From Candidatus Falkowiibacteriota bacterium (GTDB lineage: Bacteria > Patescibacteriota > Patescibacteriia > Patescibacteriales > GWE2-39-37), in assembly GCA_013335665.1 (NCBI GenBank), contig JAAXVE010000050.1, positions 1 to 6,089 on the forward strand: a DNA stretch of 6,089 bases, read 5' to 3'. A program made the position numbers and the translations under genes. Under the pieces are notes generated by a model, which was given only the letters and a program-made list of their open reading frames with translations, was not told where the DNA came from and made no database searches. Positions 1 to 6,089 of this stretch are shown here, piece by piece (positions within the stretch are counted from its first letter, which is position 1; every line of letters starts with the position of its first letter).

Positions 1-511
1 GCTAGGTCAGGCTGCAAAAAAGTTAAGTGCCAGCAGTGGAGTATATTTTATTTTTGGCAATCATGAGACTTATTTAGGCAAAGACAAGGCCAGGGCTGCT
101 TTAGAAAACACAGGGGTCAAGGTGATGATTAATGAAATTAAAGAGGTTGATGGCGTTTCGCTGGTGGGGGTGGATTATCCTTCTATTGGTGAAAAACAGG
201 ATTTAATTTCGATTATTAATAAGCTTGATCCGGCAAAACCAGCTATCCTTATGTATCACGAGCCTAAATTGACGAAAATGGTCGAAGATACTGGCAAGAT
301 TGATTTTATGCTTTCCGGTCATACCCATAATGGGCAACTTTGGCCTTTTAATTACATTGTGAAAGCAATTTACAAGCAATTTGCCGCAGGCATGTATAGA
401 GATGGAGATTTTACCAGCTATACTTCTGTTGGGACCGGCACCTGGGGACCGCCTCTGCGCATTGGCAATACGCCCGAAATTACCGTTTTTACCCTGAAAA
501 ATAAGCAATAA
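1..511 (+). CDS. Metallophosphoesterase, YaeI/YkuE-like (COG1408 type), 3' part only
   Basis: This is the C-terminal 169 residues of a calcineurin-like metallophosphoesterase; the reading frame (codons from base 2) is open to the left edge, so the start is outside the window. A GNHE motif (bases 56-67), a single His in a YHEP context (257-259) and a GHTHNGQ motif (317-337) are the metal-binding blocks of the family in the right order. The downstream GTGTWGPPLRIGN segment (431-469) is typical of the YaeI/YkuE branch, whose members are usually membrane-anchored enzymes with a periplasmic or extracellular catalytic domain that act on phosphodiester or pyrophosphate bonds, including lipid substrates. 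The anchor and first metal-binding motif (DxH) would lie upstream and cannot be seen. The internal ATG at 122 is not the start, because the essential GNHE block precedes it. The gene ends in TAA just before a strong terminator, so it belongs to a separate upstream transcription unit. The substrate is unknown. Confidence 0.93.
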   Translation, partial: LGQAAKKLSASSGVYFIFGNHETYLGKDKARAALENTGVKVMINEIKEVDGVSLVGVDYPSIGEKQDLISIINKLDPAKPAILMYHEPKLTKMVEDTGKIDFMLSGHTHNGQLWPFNYIVKAIYKQFAAGMYRDGDFTSYTSVGTGTWGPPLRIGNTPEITVFTLKNKQ

Positions 512-520
512 CAAAATTCA

Positions 521-548
521 AACCCTGGCCAGTGCGCCAGGGTTTTTT
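521..548 (+). terminator. Rho-independent terminator after the metallophosphoesterase gene
   Basis: A perfect 9-bp stem pairs AACCCTGGC (521-529) with GCCAGGGTT (536-544) across a 6-base loop. Its right arm runs into six consecutive T residues (543-548). It begins 10 bases after the metallophosphoesterase stop codon and just precedes the next promoter, so it insulates the upstream gene from the efflux operon. Confidence 0.93.
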
Positions 549-551
549 GTG

Positions 552-579
552 TTGACAAAGATGAAAGGCATGTTATTAT
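552..579 (+). promoter_or_regulatory. Sigma-70-type promoter of the marR-adaptor-RND operon
   Basis: A perfect TTGACA -35 box (552-557) is followed after 16 bases by TATTAT (574-579), which matches five of six bases of the -10 consensus; ATTATA (575-580) with a 17-base spacer is an alternative reading. Transcription would start near 585-588, giving a leader of only about 20-25 bases before the ATG at 609. The promoter lies 4 bases beyond the upstream terminator, as expected for an independent transcription unit. Confidence 0.8.
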
Positions 580-583
580 AGAA

Positions 584-600
584 AGTCTAATAGTTAGATT
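584..600 (+). promoter_or_regulatory. Putative MarR operator, imperfect palindrome over the transcription start
   Basis: The sequence AGTCTAATAGTTAGATT is a 17-bp dyad: TCTAA (586-590) and TTAGA (594-598) are perfect inverted repeats around a TAG centre, and the symmetry extends to A584/T600 with one mismatch (585/599). It sits immediately downstream of the -10 box and covers the predicted start of transcription of a marR-family gene. MarR dimers typically bind AT-rich palindromes of about this size in their own promoters. Binding here is inferred from position and symmetry only. Confidence 0.65.
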
Positions 601-608
601 ACCTAAGT

Positions 609-1019
609 ATGCCTAAGAATACCAAGCAGTTATCCTCATTGCTTTTTTTAGCGCAAAGAATATTACATCGCCATGTCTCCGGACGTTGTGCTAGCAGTAT
701 GTCGATTTTACACCTGGAAACGGTTCGTTACATTAAAGACAACGAAGCCGTTACCATGAGGTCGTTATCAAAATACCTCGGGATTACGCCACCTTCGGCA
801 ACATCTTTGGTTAACGATTTGGCAGAGCAGGGATTGATTAAACGAAAAGGAAACGAAGGCGATCGTCGCGTAGTTGAGTTGGAGGTAACCGCTAAAGGAA
901 AAAAAAGGCTTAAAGAGGGATTGAGCAACATGGTTTTGCACATGGATAAGACATTATCAAAACTAACTCCCGAGGAACAGGAACAACTAGTGAAGATGTT
1001 GTTAAAAATTACAGAATAA
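609..1019 (+). CDS. MarR-family winged-helix transcriptional regulator
   Basis: This 136-residue protein has the usual length and layout of a MarR regulator. An N-terminal dimerisation helix (about residues 8-23) precedes a winged helix-turn-helix at about residues 35-97, in which ITPPSATSLVNDLAEQGLI (59-77) contains the recognition helix. The wing carries the conserved acidic-basic signature GDRR (84-87). C-terminal helices (about 98-135) complete the dimer interface. MarR proteins usually repress their own operon and release DNA when they bind small phenolic or toxic ligands, or on oxidation. The gene is first in an operon with an efflux adaptor and RND permease, and a palindromic site overlaps its promoter, so it is most likely the local autorepressor of the pump. 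There is one cysteine (Cys27, in the segment after helix 1), but no clear OhrR-type redox arrangement. ATG 609 is chosen because it keeps the N-terminal helix; the bases before it carry no convincing Shine-Dalgarno motif. The inducer cannot be predicted. Confidence 0.93.
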   Translation: MPKNTKQLSSLLFLAQRILHRHVSGRCASSMSILHLETVRYIKDNEAVTMRSLSKYLGITPPSATSLVNDLAEQGLIKRKGNEGDRRVVELEVTAKGKKRLKEGLSNMVLHMDKTLSKLTPEEQEQLVKMLLKITE

Positions 1020-1022
1020 TTT

Positions 1023-2762
1023 ATGAATATGAAATTGAACAAAAAAAACATCGTACTGGCCGCTTGTTTATTGGCTGCAGTGATTGGCGCTATTGCAGTC
1101 AACGGCTATTATAAGAAAAAGATCGTGCAGAACGATCCTGTTGCAGTCGCAAAACAAGTGGGCGTTGAAGAGCTTGGCGAACGGGCTGACCAAGCTAAGC
1201 TAAGCATGCAAGGCACCGTCAAGGCAGCTAGCAAGATTGATGTCGTGGCCCTGGCAAATGGCACAGTTAAATTTATTGATTTTAAAAGTGGTGACAAGAT
1301 TACGGTTAATCAACCCTTGGCTGAGCTGTATGACAGCGCTTTGATGACGAATTTGTATAATGCCAGTACAAACGTGAATAATGTAAACCAGAATTATCGT
1401 AACACCAGTATGGTTACGGATGAGGCTATCAAGCAAGCACAACTAGGCACAACTCGGGCGCAGGAAGCTGTTGCAGCGGCAGAAATAGCCGCTAAGGCCT
1501 CTAAGGAAAATTATGAGAATGCGAAGGCTGTCCAAGTTAAGAATGGCCAAGACATAAAAAGCAACGCCGTTGTCGCAGTTGGTAATTATTTAAATACCAT
1601 TAATAGCTTTCTGGAGCAGGCAAATTACATTATAAAAGCTGAAGGGTCGGAACAGTTGCCAGGCATTGACTTGACCCTAAGCGTGCGAAATCCAGGAAAG
1701 TTAATAGCAGCAAAAAATGATTATCTGGCAGCACATAAGCGGTACATGCAATTGGCAAAAACGGAAATCAACAGCTCAAACGTTGGCAGTGTTATGAATG
1801 ACGTTGTCTTGAATTTATCTGAAGCAAAAAAATTAGCAGACAATATGGTTGACGTTCTTTCGGCTACGGTGGCTCACAGCCAGTTTTCTGAAACAGCCTT
1901 ACTGGCACAAAAATCAAGTTTTACAGGCATGCGCAGTTCTATTGTAAGTACCCAAGCCGCTGCGCAGGCAACAAATCAAAGTTTGGATAATTTTGAGCTT
2001 ATTAGTAAACAACAGCTGGATGCTTTAGCTAATGCACAGAGAGCGGCCGAGAATCAGTTATCCCAGGCAAAATTGGCCCAGGAGTCGGCAAATGCCGGAT
2101 TGAGCAGCGCTCAAAAAAGCCGCACGCAACAGTTGGGCTTATCACAGTCATCCTTAGATGGAGCTCAGGGACAATACCAGTTATTAGAAAATCAAGCTGA
2201 CGACTTGACGGTTCGTGCGCCGATTAGCGGTGAGATAACCGCAAAAAGCGTAGAGGTTGGTACTGAAGTAAGAATCGGTCAGAAATTAGCTGAAATTTCC
2301 CAAATAGATTCGGTCAAAGTTGTTATTGGCGTTAGCCCTGAAGATGTTAGTCTTATCAAACTTGGACAAAAGGCTGTAATTAATGGCGTCGTCTCGGGAG
2401 CGGTCAACCAGATTGATCCTGCAGCTGACTCGGTGAGCAAAAAAGTAAAAGTCGAAATCGTAGTCGATAATAAAGACAAAGCGTTAATTCCCGAAACTTT
2501 GGTCGATGTGGCGATATCTGTCAAACCTCGTGGAACATCAGGAAGTGTATACAAGCTGCCATTAAAAGCTTTGACCATAAGTCAAAACGAAAATTTTATT
2601 TTCACAATAGACAAAGATAGAGCCAAGAAGGTTGCAGTTACTTTGGATAGGGTTGAAGGAGAGGTGGCGGTTATCAAAACTGACCTTTCACCAAAAACTC
2701 TGATAATCATCGATGGAAACAAGCTTCTGGAAGACGGTCAGTCTGTCGAAATTAAGAAATAA
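1023..2762 (+). CDS. RND/HlyD-family periplasmic adaptor (membrane fusion protein), unusually long hairpin
   Basis: This 579-residue protein is the adaptor that would couple the downstream RND permease to the cell exterior or to an outer channel. A positively charged N-terminus (Lys4, Lys7, Lys8) and a hydrophobic segment at about residues 10-28 form an uncleaved signal anchor. The first half-lipoyl motif is at about 74-102 and the second, with the hallmark VRAPISGEI (397-405), at about 395-425. A beta-barrel domain (about 430-500) and a membrane-proximal domain (about 505-579) follow. The Ala/Gln/Asn-rich alpha-helical region between the half-lipoyl motifs is about 290 residues, far longer than the simple hairpin of AcrA/MexA-type adaptors (usually under 420 residues in total). 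Part of it (about 178-310) does not look like a regular coiled coil. The gene starts 3 bases after the marR stop and ends 1 base before the permease start, so the genes are co-transcribed. In-frame ATGs at 1023 and 1029 are both possible starts, and neither has a clear Shine-Dalgarno sequence. The family assignment is firm; the substrate is unknown. Confidence 0.92.
   Translation: MNMKLNKKNIVLAACLLAAVIGAIAVNGYYKKKIVQNDPVAVAKQVGVEELGERADQAKLSMQGTVKAASKIDVVALANGTVKFIDFKSGDKITVNQPLAELYDSALMTNLYNASTNVNNVNQNYRNTSMVTDEAIKQAQLGTTRAQEAVAAAEIAAKASKENYENAKAVQVKNGQDIKSNAVVAVGNYLNTINSFLEQANYIIKAEGSEQLPGIDLTLSVRNPGKLIAAKNDYLAAHKRYMQLAKTEINSSNVGSVMNDVVLNLSEAKKLADNMVDVLSATVAHSQFSETALLAQKSSFTGMRSSIVSTQAAAQATNQSLDNFELISKQQLDALANAQRAAENQLSQAKLAQESANAGLSSAQKSRTQQLGLSQSSLDGAQGQYQLLENQADDLTVRAPISGEITAKSVEVGTEVRIGQKLAEISQIDSVKVVIGVSPEDVSLIKLGQKAVINGVVSGAVNQIDPAADSVSKKVKVEIVVDNKDKALIPETLVDVAISVKPRGTSGSVYKLPLKALTISQNENFIFTIDKDRAKKVAVTLDRVEGEVAVIKTDLSPKTLIIIDGNKLLEDGQSVEIKK
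1554..1952 (+). other. Helical insertion inside the adaptor hairpin
   Basis: Residues about 178-310 of the adaptor interrupt the heptad-like Ala/Gln-rich hairpin with a predicted globular helical segment. It has several amphipathic helices, such as VGNYLNTINSFLEQANYII (186-204), and a Pro/Gly-containing connection around residues 213-225. It then passes back into Ala/Gln-rich coiled coil from about residue 310. The arrangement (helix, loop, long helices) looks like a small helical bundle placed within or at the tip of the hairpin. The boundaries are estimated by eye and the function is not known. Confidence 0.5.
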
Positions 2763-2763
2763 T

Positions 2764-5700
2764 ATGAATAACGAACAGAATAAATCATCAGACAGTCTGT
2801 ACTTGGAAAAGTTGGAATTTGATCCGTCTTTACGAAAGACTTGGTTGAATTTTTTTGTGACGAATTTCCGCGTCGTAATATTGCTCATAATATTAATAAG
2901 CGTGATTGGCAGCTATTCTTTTTTGAAATTGCCAAGAGAGTCGTCACCGGAAGTTAAGATCCCGATAGCAGTCGTGGCCACCGCTTATCCCGGTGTGGGG
3001 CCAACCGATATAGAGGAGTTGGTTACTAAGAAGATCGAGACAGCAGTATCCGGGCTTAAGGGGGTTAAAAAGACATCTTCAAACTCTTCCAATTCATTAT
3101 CAACTGTTACTGTTGAATTCGAAGCGAGCGAAAATTTGGATGATTCTATTCGCAAATTGCGCGATCAAGTGAACTCAGTCAAAAACAGCTTGCCAGTTGA
3201 CGTGACAGAACCATTTGTTAAAGAAATATCTTTTGATGATACGCCGATCTGGTCAATTGCCCTTACCGGTCCGTACGACGGTTTTACTATGCGGCAATAT
3301 GGCGAAGACTTGTCTGATGAATTAAAGAAGATTAATGGGGTTCGCGACGTGGTTTTGTCTGGGGGTGACGAACGCGAGTTCAGCGTAGCCTATGATCCGC
3401 AACGTCTTGCTTTTTATAGCATGTCTGCTGATCAGGTAAATCAATCTATTAAAGCAGTGAATCTGGCAGTGCCATCGGGCAATTTCGAATCAAAGGAATT
3501 TGTTTATCCGGTGCGTTCAGACAGTCGTTTTTTCGATGCTGACAAGCTGGCTAACCTGCCGATCGGCCATAACGAAGATGGCAGTGTAGTTTGGTTGCGC
3601 GACGTTGCTCGTGTTGAGGAACGATCAATCAAGAAAACTGTTTATTCCCGTGTTTATTCCGGCGAGGATAAGCCGAGAGACACTATAACTTTGTCCATTA
3701 TCAAAAAAACCGGCGGATCGATCTTGGACGTAATTGCTGCGGCAGAGAAAATTACGAACGATAAGATCCAGTCATTTAGCCCGGGCGTTAAGTCAGAGGT
3801 TGTCGTTGATGCAGGCATGCGTATCAATAAGGACTTTGACCAGTTGACCCATGATTTTATATTGACGCTCATTTTGGTTTTTGTTGTATTGTTCTTGATA
3901 GTCGGATTGAAGGAGGCGTTAGTCGCTGGATTAGCCGTGCCATTGGTCTTTTTCGTATCGTTCGGAGTAATGCTATCAGCCGGCATTTCCCTGAATTTCT
4001 TATCTATCTTTTCGTTGATTTTGTCTTTGGGTTTATTGGTCGATGACGCCATCGTGGTTGTTTCGGCAACCAAGCAATATTTGCGCACGGGAAAGTTTAC
4101 ACCTGAAGAGGCAGTTTTGCTGGTTTTGAATGACTTTAAAGTGGTACTGACAACAACAACACTGACTACCATATGGGCCTTTTTGCCCCTATTGCAGTCA
4201 ACCGGTATTATAGGAGAATTTATTAAATCAATTCCAATCACTGTGTCAGTGACTTTGTTTTCGTCGCTGTTGATAGCTTTGATGATAAATCATCCTTTGG
4301 CAGCAGTGCTTGAAAGAATACGTTTAACTAAGAGATTTTTTTGGCTGAATTTTTCTGTGACATTAATTATCGCCTTGGCACTCTTCAAGAGCGCTGGCAT
4401 TGAAGGTTATCTGATTGGTGCGGTAGCCATAGCGGGGTTGGCGTATATGCTTTATTGGTATAGTCATGGCGGCAAGGACAAGCTGACAGACAATCAGAGA
4501 ATGATGTCAGTCGAGTGGCGTAATGATGATAAGATCAAAGAGAAATTGCGAACCCAAGGGACGCATGCAGAAGAAGGGTTGATAAGCCGTCTGATCCATG
4601 GCATTGTCAATTTTGAAATGGTTTTGCCTACTTACGAAAAATATCTAAGGATGGTTGTAACAACTAGCAAGCGACGTGCTGTGACTTTAGCAGTTGTATT
4701 TCTTCTTTTTGTAGTTGCCGTTTTATTCCCCGTGGTTGGCATAGTGCCGACGGAGTTTTTTCCAGCTAGTGATCAAGACGTCATTTACATTACGTTGAGG
4801 GCAAGCACTGGTTTGAAGTTGAGCGAGACAAACAAAGTTGTTATGCAGGTCGAAGAGGGGTTGATGAAATATCCTGAAGTAAATAATTTTTCAACGATCG
4901 TCGGCAATGAAGGTTCTGGTGGGAGTGGCGCAAGCGGTGTTTTGCGCAATTCGTCTAATTTGGCCTCATTGACAGTTAATCTTAAACCAAAGGAGGAGCG
5001 TACTCGCAAGTCTTATGAATTGTCAGAGTTGATGCGCCAGGAGTTTATGCAGATACAAGGGGCAACAATAACCGTTGACTCTCCTCGTGGCGGCCCGCCG
5101 AGCGGTTCAGACTTCGAAGCAAGAATTAGCGGGGACGATTTGCAGGTCTTGGATAGAATTTCACAGGATTTGAAGCCAATGTTGGCTGGAATTAGCGGCG
5201 TAACTGACACGGATACTTCTTTGAAAGAGTCTCCAGCTGAGTATACTTTTCGCCTGGATCCGGCCCGTTTAGAGCTCTATAATTTGAACGCCGCTTATGT
5301 CGGCTCTACCCTCCGCACCGCGATTGCAGGCACAAAAATTACTACCATAATAAGAGGCGGCAAGGAGATTGATGTAAACGCTACATTTGCCAGCGAAAAA
5401 CTGCCAGACTTAGCTTCGATTGAAAATCTCGTTCTGGTAAATTTGCGAAAACAGCCAGTATACATAAAAGATGTAGCAAAAGTAGAGCTTAAGCCGTCGG
5501 TCGACACAATAACTCGTGTTGACCAGAAAAGGACAGTCTTGTTGACAGCAGGCGTGAACGGCGTAACCAGACCTAACGACGTCGTGAAAGCTTTTCAAGA
5601 TAAGCTAGCGAAAGACTATGAGCTTCCTAGCGGGTACACCATAACCTATGGTGGCGAGAACGAACAGAACACCGAGTCGGTTTTATCTATTATACGGGCA

Positions 5701-6089
5701 ATGGTTTTGGCAGGGATTTTGATTATTTCCACCCTGATCATTCAATTTAATTCATTCAAAAAAGCAATGATTGTGCTCGTAACCATTCCGTTGGCTTTGA
5801 TCGGCGTATTCTTTGGCATGGCAATTGCTCAAGTTACCTTAAGCTTTCCCGGGTTGATCGGTATTTTGGCGCTTTTTGGCATCGTTGTGAAGAATGCAAT
5901 TATTCTTATTGATAAAATGAATTTGAATATAAAGTTCGGCATACCCTTTATGGATGCAGTTGTTGACGCGGGGCGCTCTAGGCTTGAAGCGATTTTTATT
6001 ACTTCGGTTTGTACAATTATTGGCATCATCCCCATAACTTTGTCCAATGAGACATGGATGGCACTTGGCAGCGCGGTCATTTTTGGGTT
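2764..6089 (+). CDS. RND-family efflux permease (AcrB/HAE-like), 3' end cut by the window
   Basis: The frame runs open for 1108 codons to the right edge. The protein follows the RND duplicated plan: TM1 (about 34-52), the PRESSPE segment (57-63) and a first large extracytoplasmic loop to about residue 365. TM2-TM6 follow (about 366-508), then TM7 (about 640-660) ending at PTEFFP (662-667), a second large loop to about 975, and TM8-TM11 up to the edge. TM4 carries LLVDDAIVV with the Asp pair at 427-428 (bases 4042-4047), and TM10 carries VVKNAIILID with Lys1043 (5890-5892). These match the AcrB proton-relay residues Asp407, Asp408 and Lys940, so it should be a proton-driven exporter. The GPPSG segment near 5092-5106 is also typical of the family. 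A region of about 130 residues separates TM6 from TM7, much more than in AcrB, and appears to hold two extra membrane helices. The start at 2764 lies 1 base after the adaptor stop, which suggests translational coupling. About 40-100 residues, including TM12, should be missing. The substrate cannot be inferred. Confidence 0.95.
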   Translation, partial: MNNEQNKSSDSLYLEKLEFDPSLRKTWLNFFVTNFRVVILLIILISVIGSYSFLKLPRESSPEVKIPIAVVATAYPGVGPTDIEELVTKKIETAVSGLKGVKKTSSNSSNSLSTVTVEFEASENLDDSIRKLRDQVNSVKNSLPVDVTEPFVKEISFDDTPIWSIALTGPYDGFTMRQYGEDLSDELKKINGVRDVVLSGGDEREFSVAYDPQRLAFYSMSADQVNQSIKAVNLAVPSGNFESKEFVYPVRSDSRFFDADKLANLPIGHNEDGSVVWLRDVARVEERSIKKTVYSRVYSGEDKPRDTITLSIIKKTGGSILDVIAAAEKITNDKIQSFSPGVKSEVVVDAGMRINKDFDQLTHDFILTLILVFVVLFLIVGLKEALVAGLAVPLVFFVSFGVMLSAGISLNFLSIFSLILSLGLLVDDAIVVVSATKQYLRTGKFTPEEAVLLVLNDFKVVLTTTTLTTIWAFLPLLQSTGIIGEFIKSIPITVSVTLFSSLLIALMINHPLAAVLERIRLTKRFFWLNFSVTLIIALALFKSAGIEGYLIGAVAIAGLAYMLYWYSHGGKDKLTDNQRMMSVEWRNDDKIKEKLRTQGTHAEEGLISRLIHGIVNFEMVLPTYEKYLRMVVTTSKRRAVTLAVVFLLFVVAVLFPVVGIVPTEFFPASDQDVIYITLRASTGLKLSETNKVVMQVEEGLMKYPEVNNFSTIVGNEGSGGSGASGVLRNSSNLASLTVNLKPKEERTRKSYELSELMRQEFMQIQGATITVDSPRGGPPSGSDFEARISGDDLQVLDRISQDLKPMLAGISGVTDTDTSLKESPAEYTFRLDPARLELYNLNAAYVGSTLRTAIAGTKITTIIRGGKEIDVNATFASEKLPDLASIENLVLVNLRKQPVYIKDVAKVELKPSVDTITRVDQKRTVLLTAGVNGVTRPNDVVKAFQDKLAKDYELPSGYTITYGGENEQNTESVLSIIRAMVLAGILIISTLIIQFNSFKKAMIVLVTIPLALIGVFFGMAIAQVTLSFPGLIGILALFGIVVKNAIILIDKMNLNIKFGIPFMDAVVDAGRSRLEAIFITSVCTIIGIIPITLSNETWMALGSAVIFG
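4336..4461 (+). other. Two predicted extra membrane helices between TM6 and TM7 of the RND permease
   Basis: Residues about 525-543 (containing FSVTLIIALALF) and about 549-566 (containing YLIGAVAIAGLAYMLYWY) are two hydrophobic stretches separated by a short Lys/Gly/Glu-containing turn. They are followed by a highly charged segment (about 568-608), and then by the amphipathic YEKYLR helix (624-629) that normally precedes TM7. In AcrB only a short cytoplasmic link with one amphipathic helix is found here. As a helical hairpin the pair would preserve the topology of the rest of the protein. Confidence 0.6.

Noticed and set aside
122..511. Reading the metallophosphoesterase as a complete small gene starting at ATG 122
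   Set aside because: The same frame is open to the left edge and encodes the essential GNHE metal-binding block at 56-67, so the ATG is internal.
1056..1067. Lipobox-like LAAC (residues 12-15) at the adaptor N-terminus, suggesting a lipoprotein
   Set aside because: Only about six uncharged residues separate Lys8 from Cys15, and the hydrophobic stretch continues well past the cysteine to about residue 28. That fits an uncleaved membrane anchor better than a lipoprotein signal.
728..1102. Antisense open frame over marR and the adaptor start
   Set aside because: It overlaps two well-supported genes on the other strand, has no promoter or ribosome site that I can see, and its composition mirrors the sense codons.
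3654..4241. A 195-codon antisense open frame inside the permease gene
   Set aside because: It is opposite a clearly conserved RND region (TM2-TM6). Its product is Thr/Asn/Ser-rich low-complexity sequence with no recognisable fold, as expected for a shadow frame.
4336..4342. T7 run as an internal intrinsic terminator
   Set aside because: No stable GC-rich hairpin precedes it, and it lies within coding sequence for Phe-Phe-Trp.
2764..6089. Possible frameshift or recoded stop in the permease
   Set aside because: Codon-by-codon reading found no in-frame stop over 1108 codons, and all family motifs occur in order, so the gene is intact up to the window edge.

Overview
The window is a bacterial chromosome segment of about 45% GC by eye, using the standard code with TAA stops. 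All genes lie on the + strand. It holds the 3' end of a metallophosphoesterase gene (1-511), a strong intrinsic terminator (521-548), and then the start of an RND-type efflux operon with its own promoter and operator. That operon encodes a MarR-family regulator (609-1019), a membrane-anchored HlyD/RND periplasmic adaptor (1023-2762) and an RND permease (2764 to the right edge, truncated).

The three operon genes are packed with gaps of 3 and 1 bases, so they are almost certainly co-transcribed and probably translationally coupled. A TTGACA/TATTAT promoter sits just downstream of the terminator. An imperfect 17-bp palindrome covers the predicted transcription start, where an autoregulating MarR protein would bind. 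The simplest model is that a ligand or stress signal releases MarR from this site. The adaptor and the proton-driven permease are then made together and export a hydrophobic or toxic compound. The permease keeps the Asp-Asp (TM4) and Lys (TM10) proton-relay residues. No outer-membrane channel gene is visible, but the sequence stops inside the permease.

Two protein features depart from textbook AcrA/AcrB. The adaptor is 579 residues long, with about 290 residues between its two half-lipoyl motifs, including a non-repetitive helical insertion. The permease has an extra stretch of about 85-90 residues between TM6 and TM7 that appears to contain two additional membrane helices. None of the three operon genes has a clear Shine-Dalgarno sequence.

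The organism cannot be named from this sequence. The enlarged adaptor, the monocistronic-style MarR-adaptor-RND layout and the weak ribosome binding sites are compatible with an uncultivated candidate-phylum (Patescibacteria/CPR-like) bacterium, but this is a low-confidence inference. I see no mobile element, CRISPR array, tRNA or rRNA, and nothing that clearly amounts to a wholly new system. The altered architectures of the two pump components are the most interesting signals.
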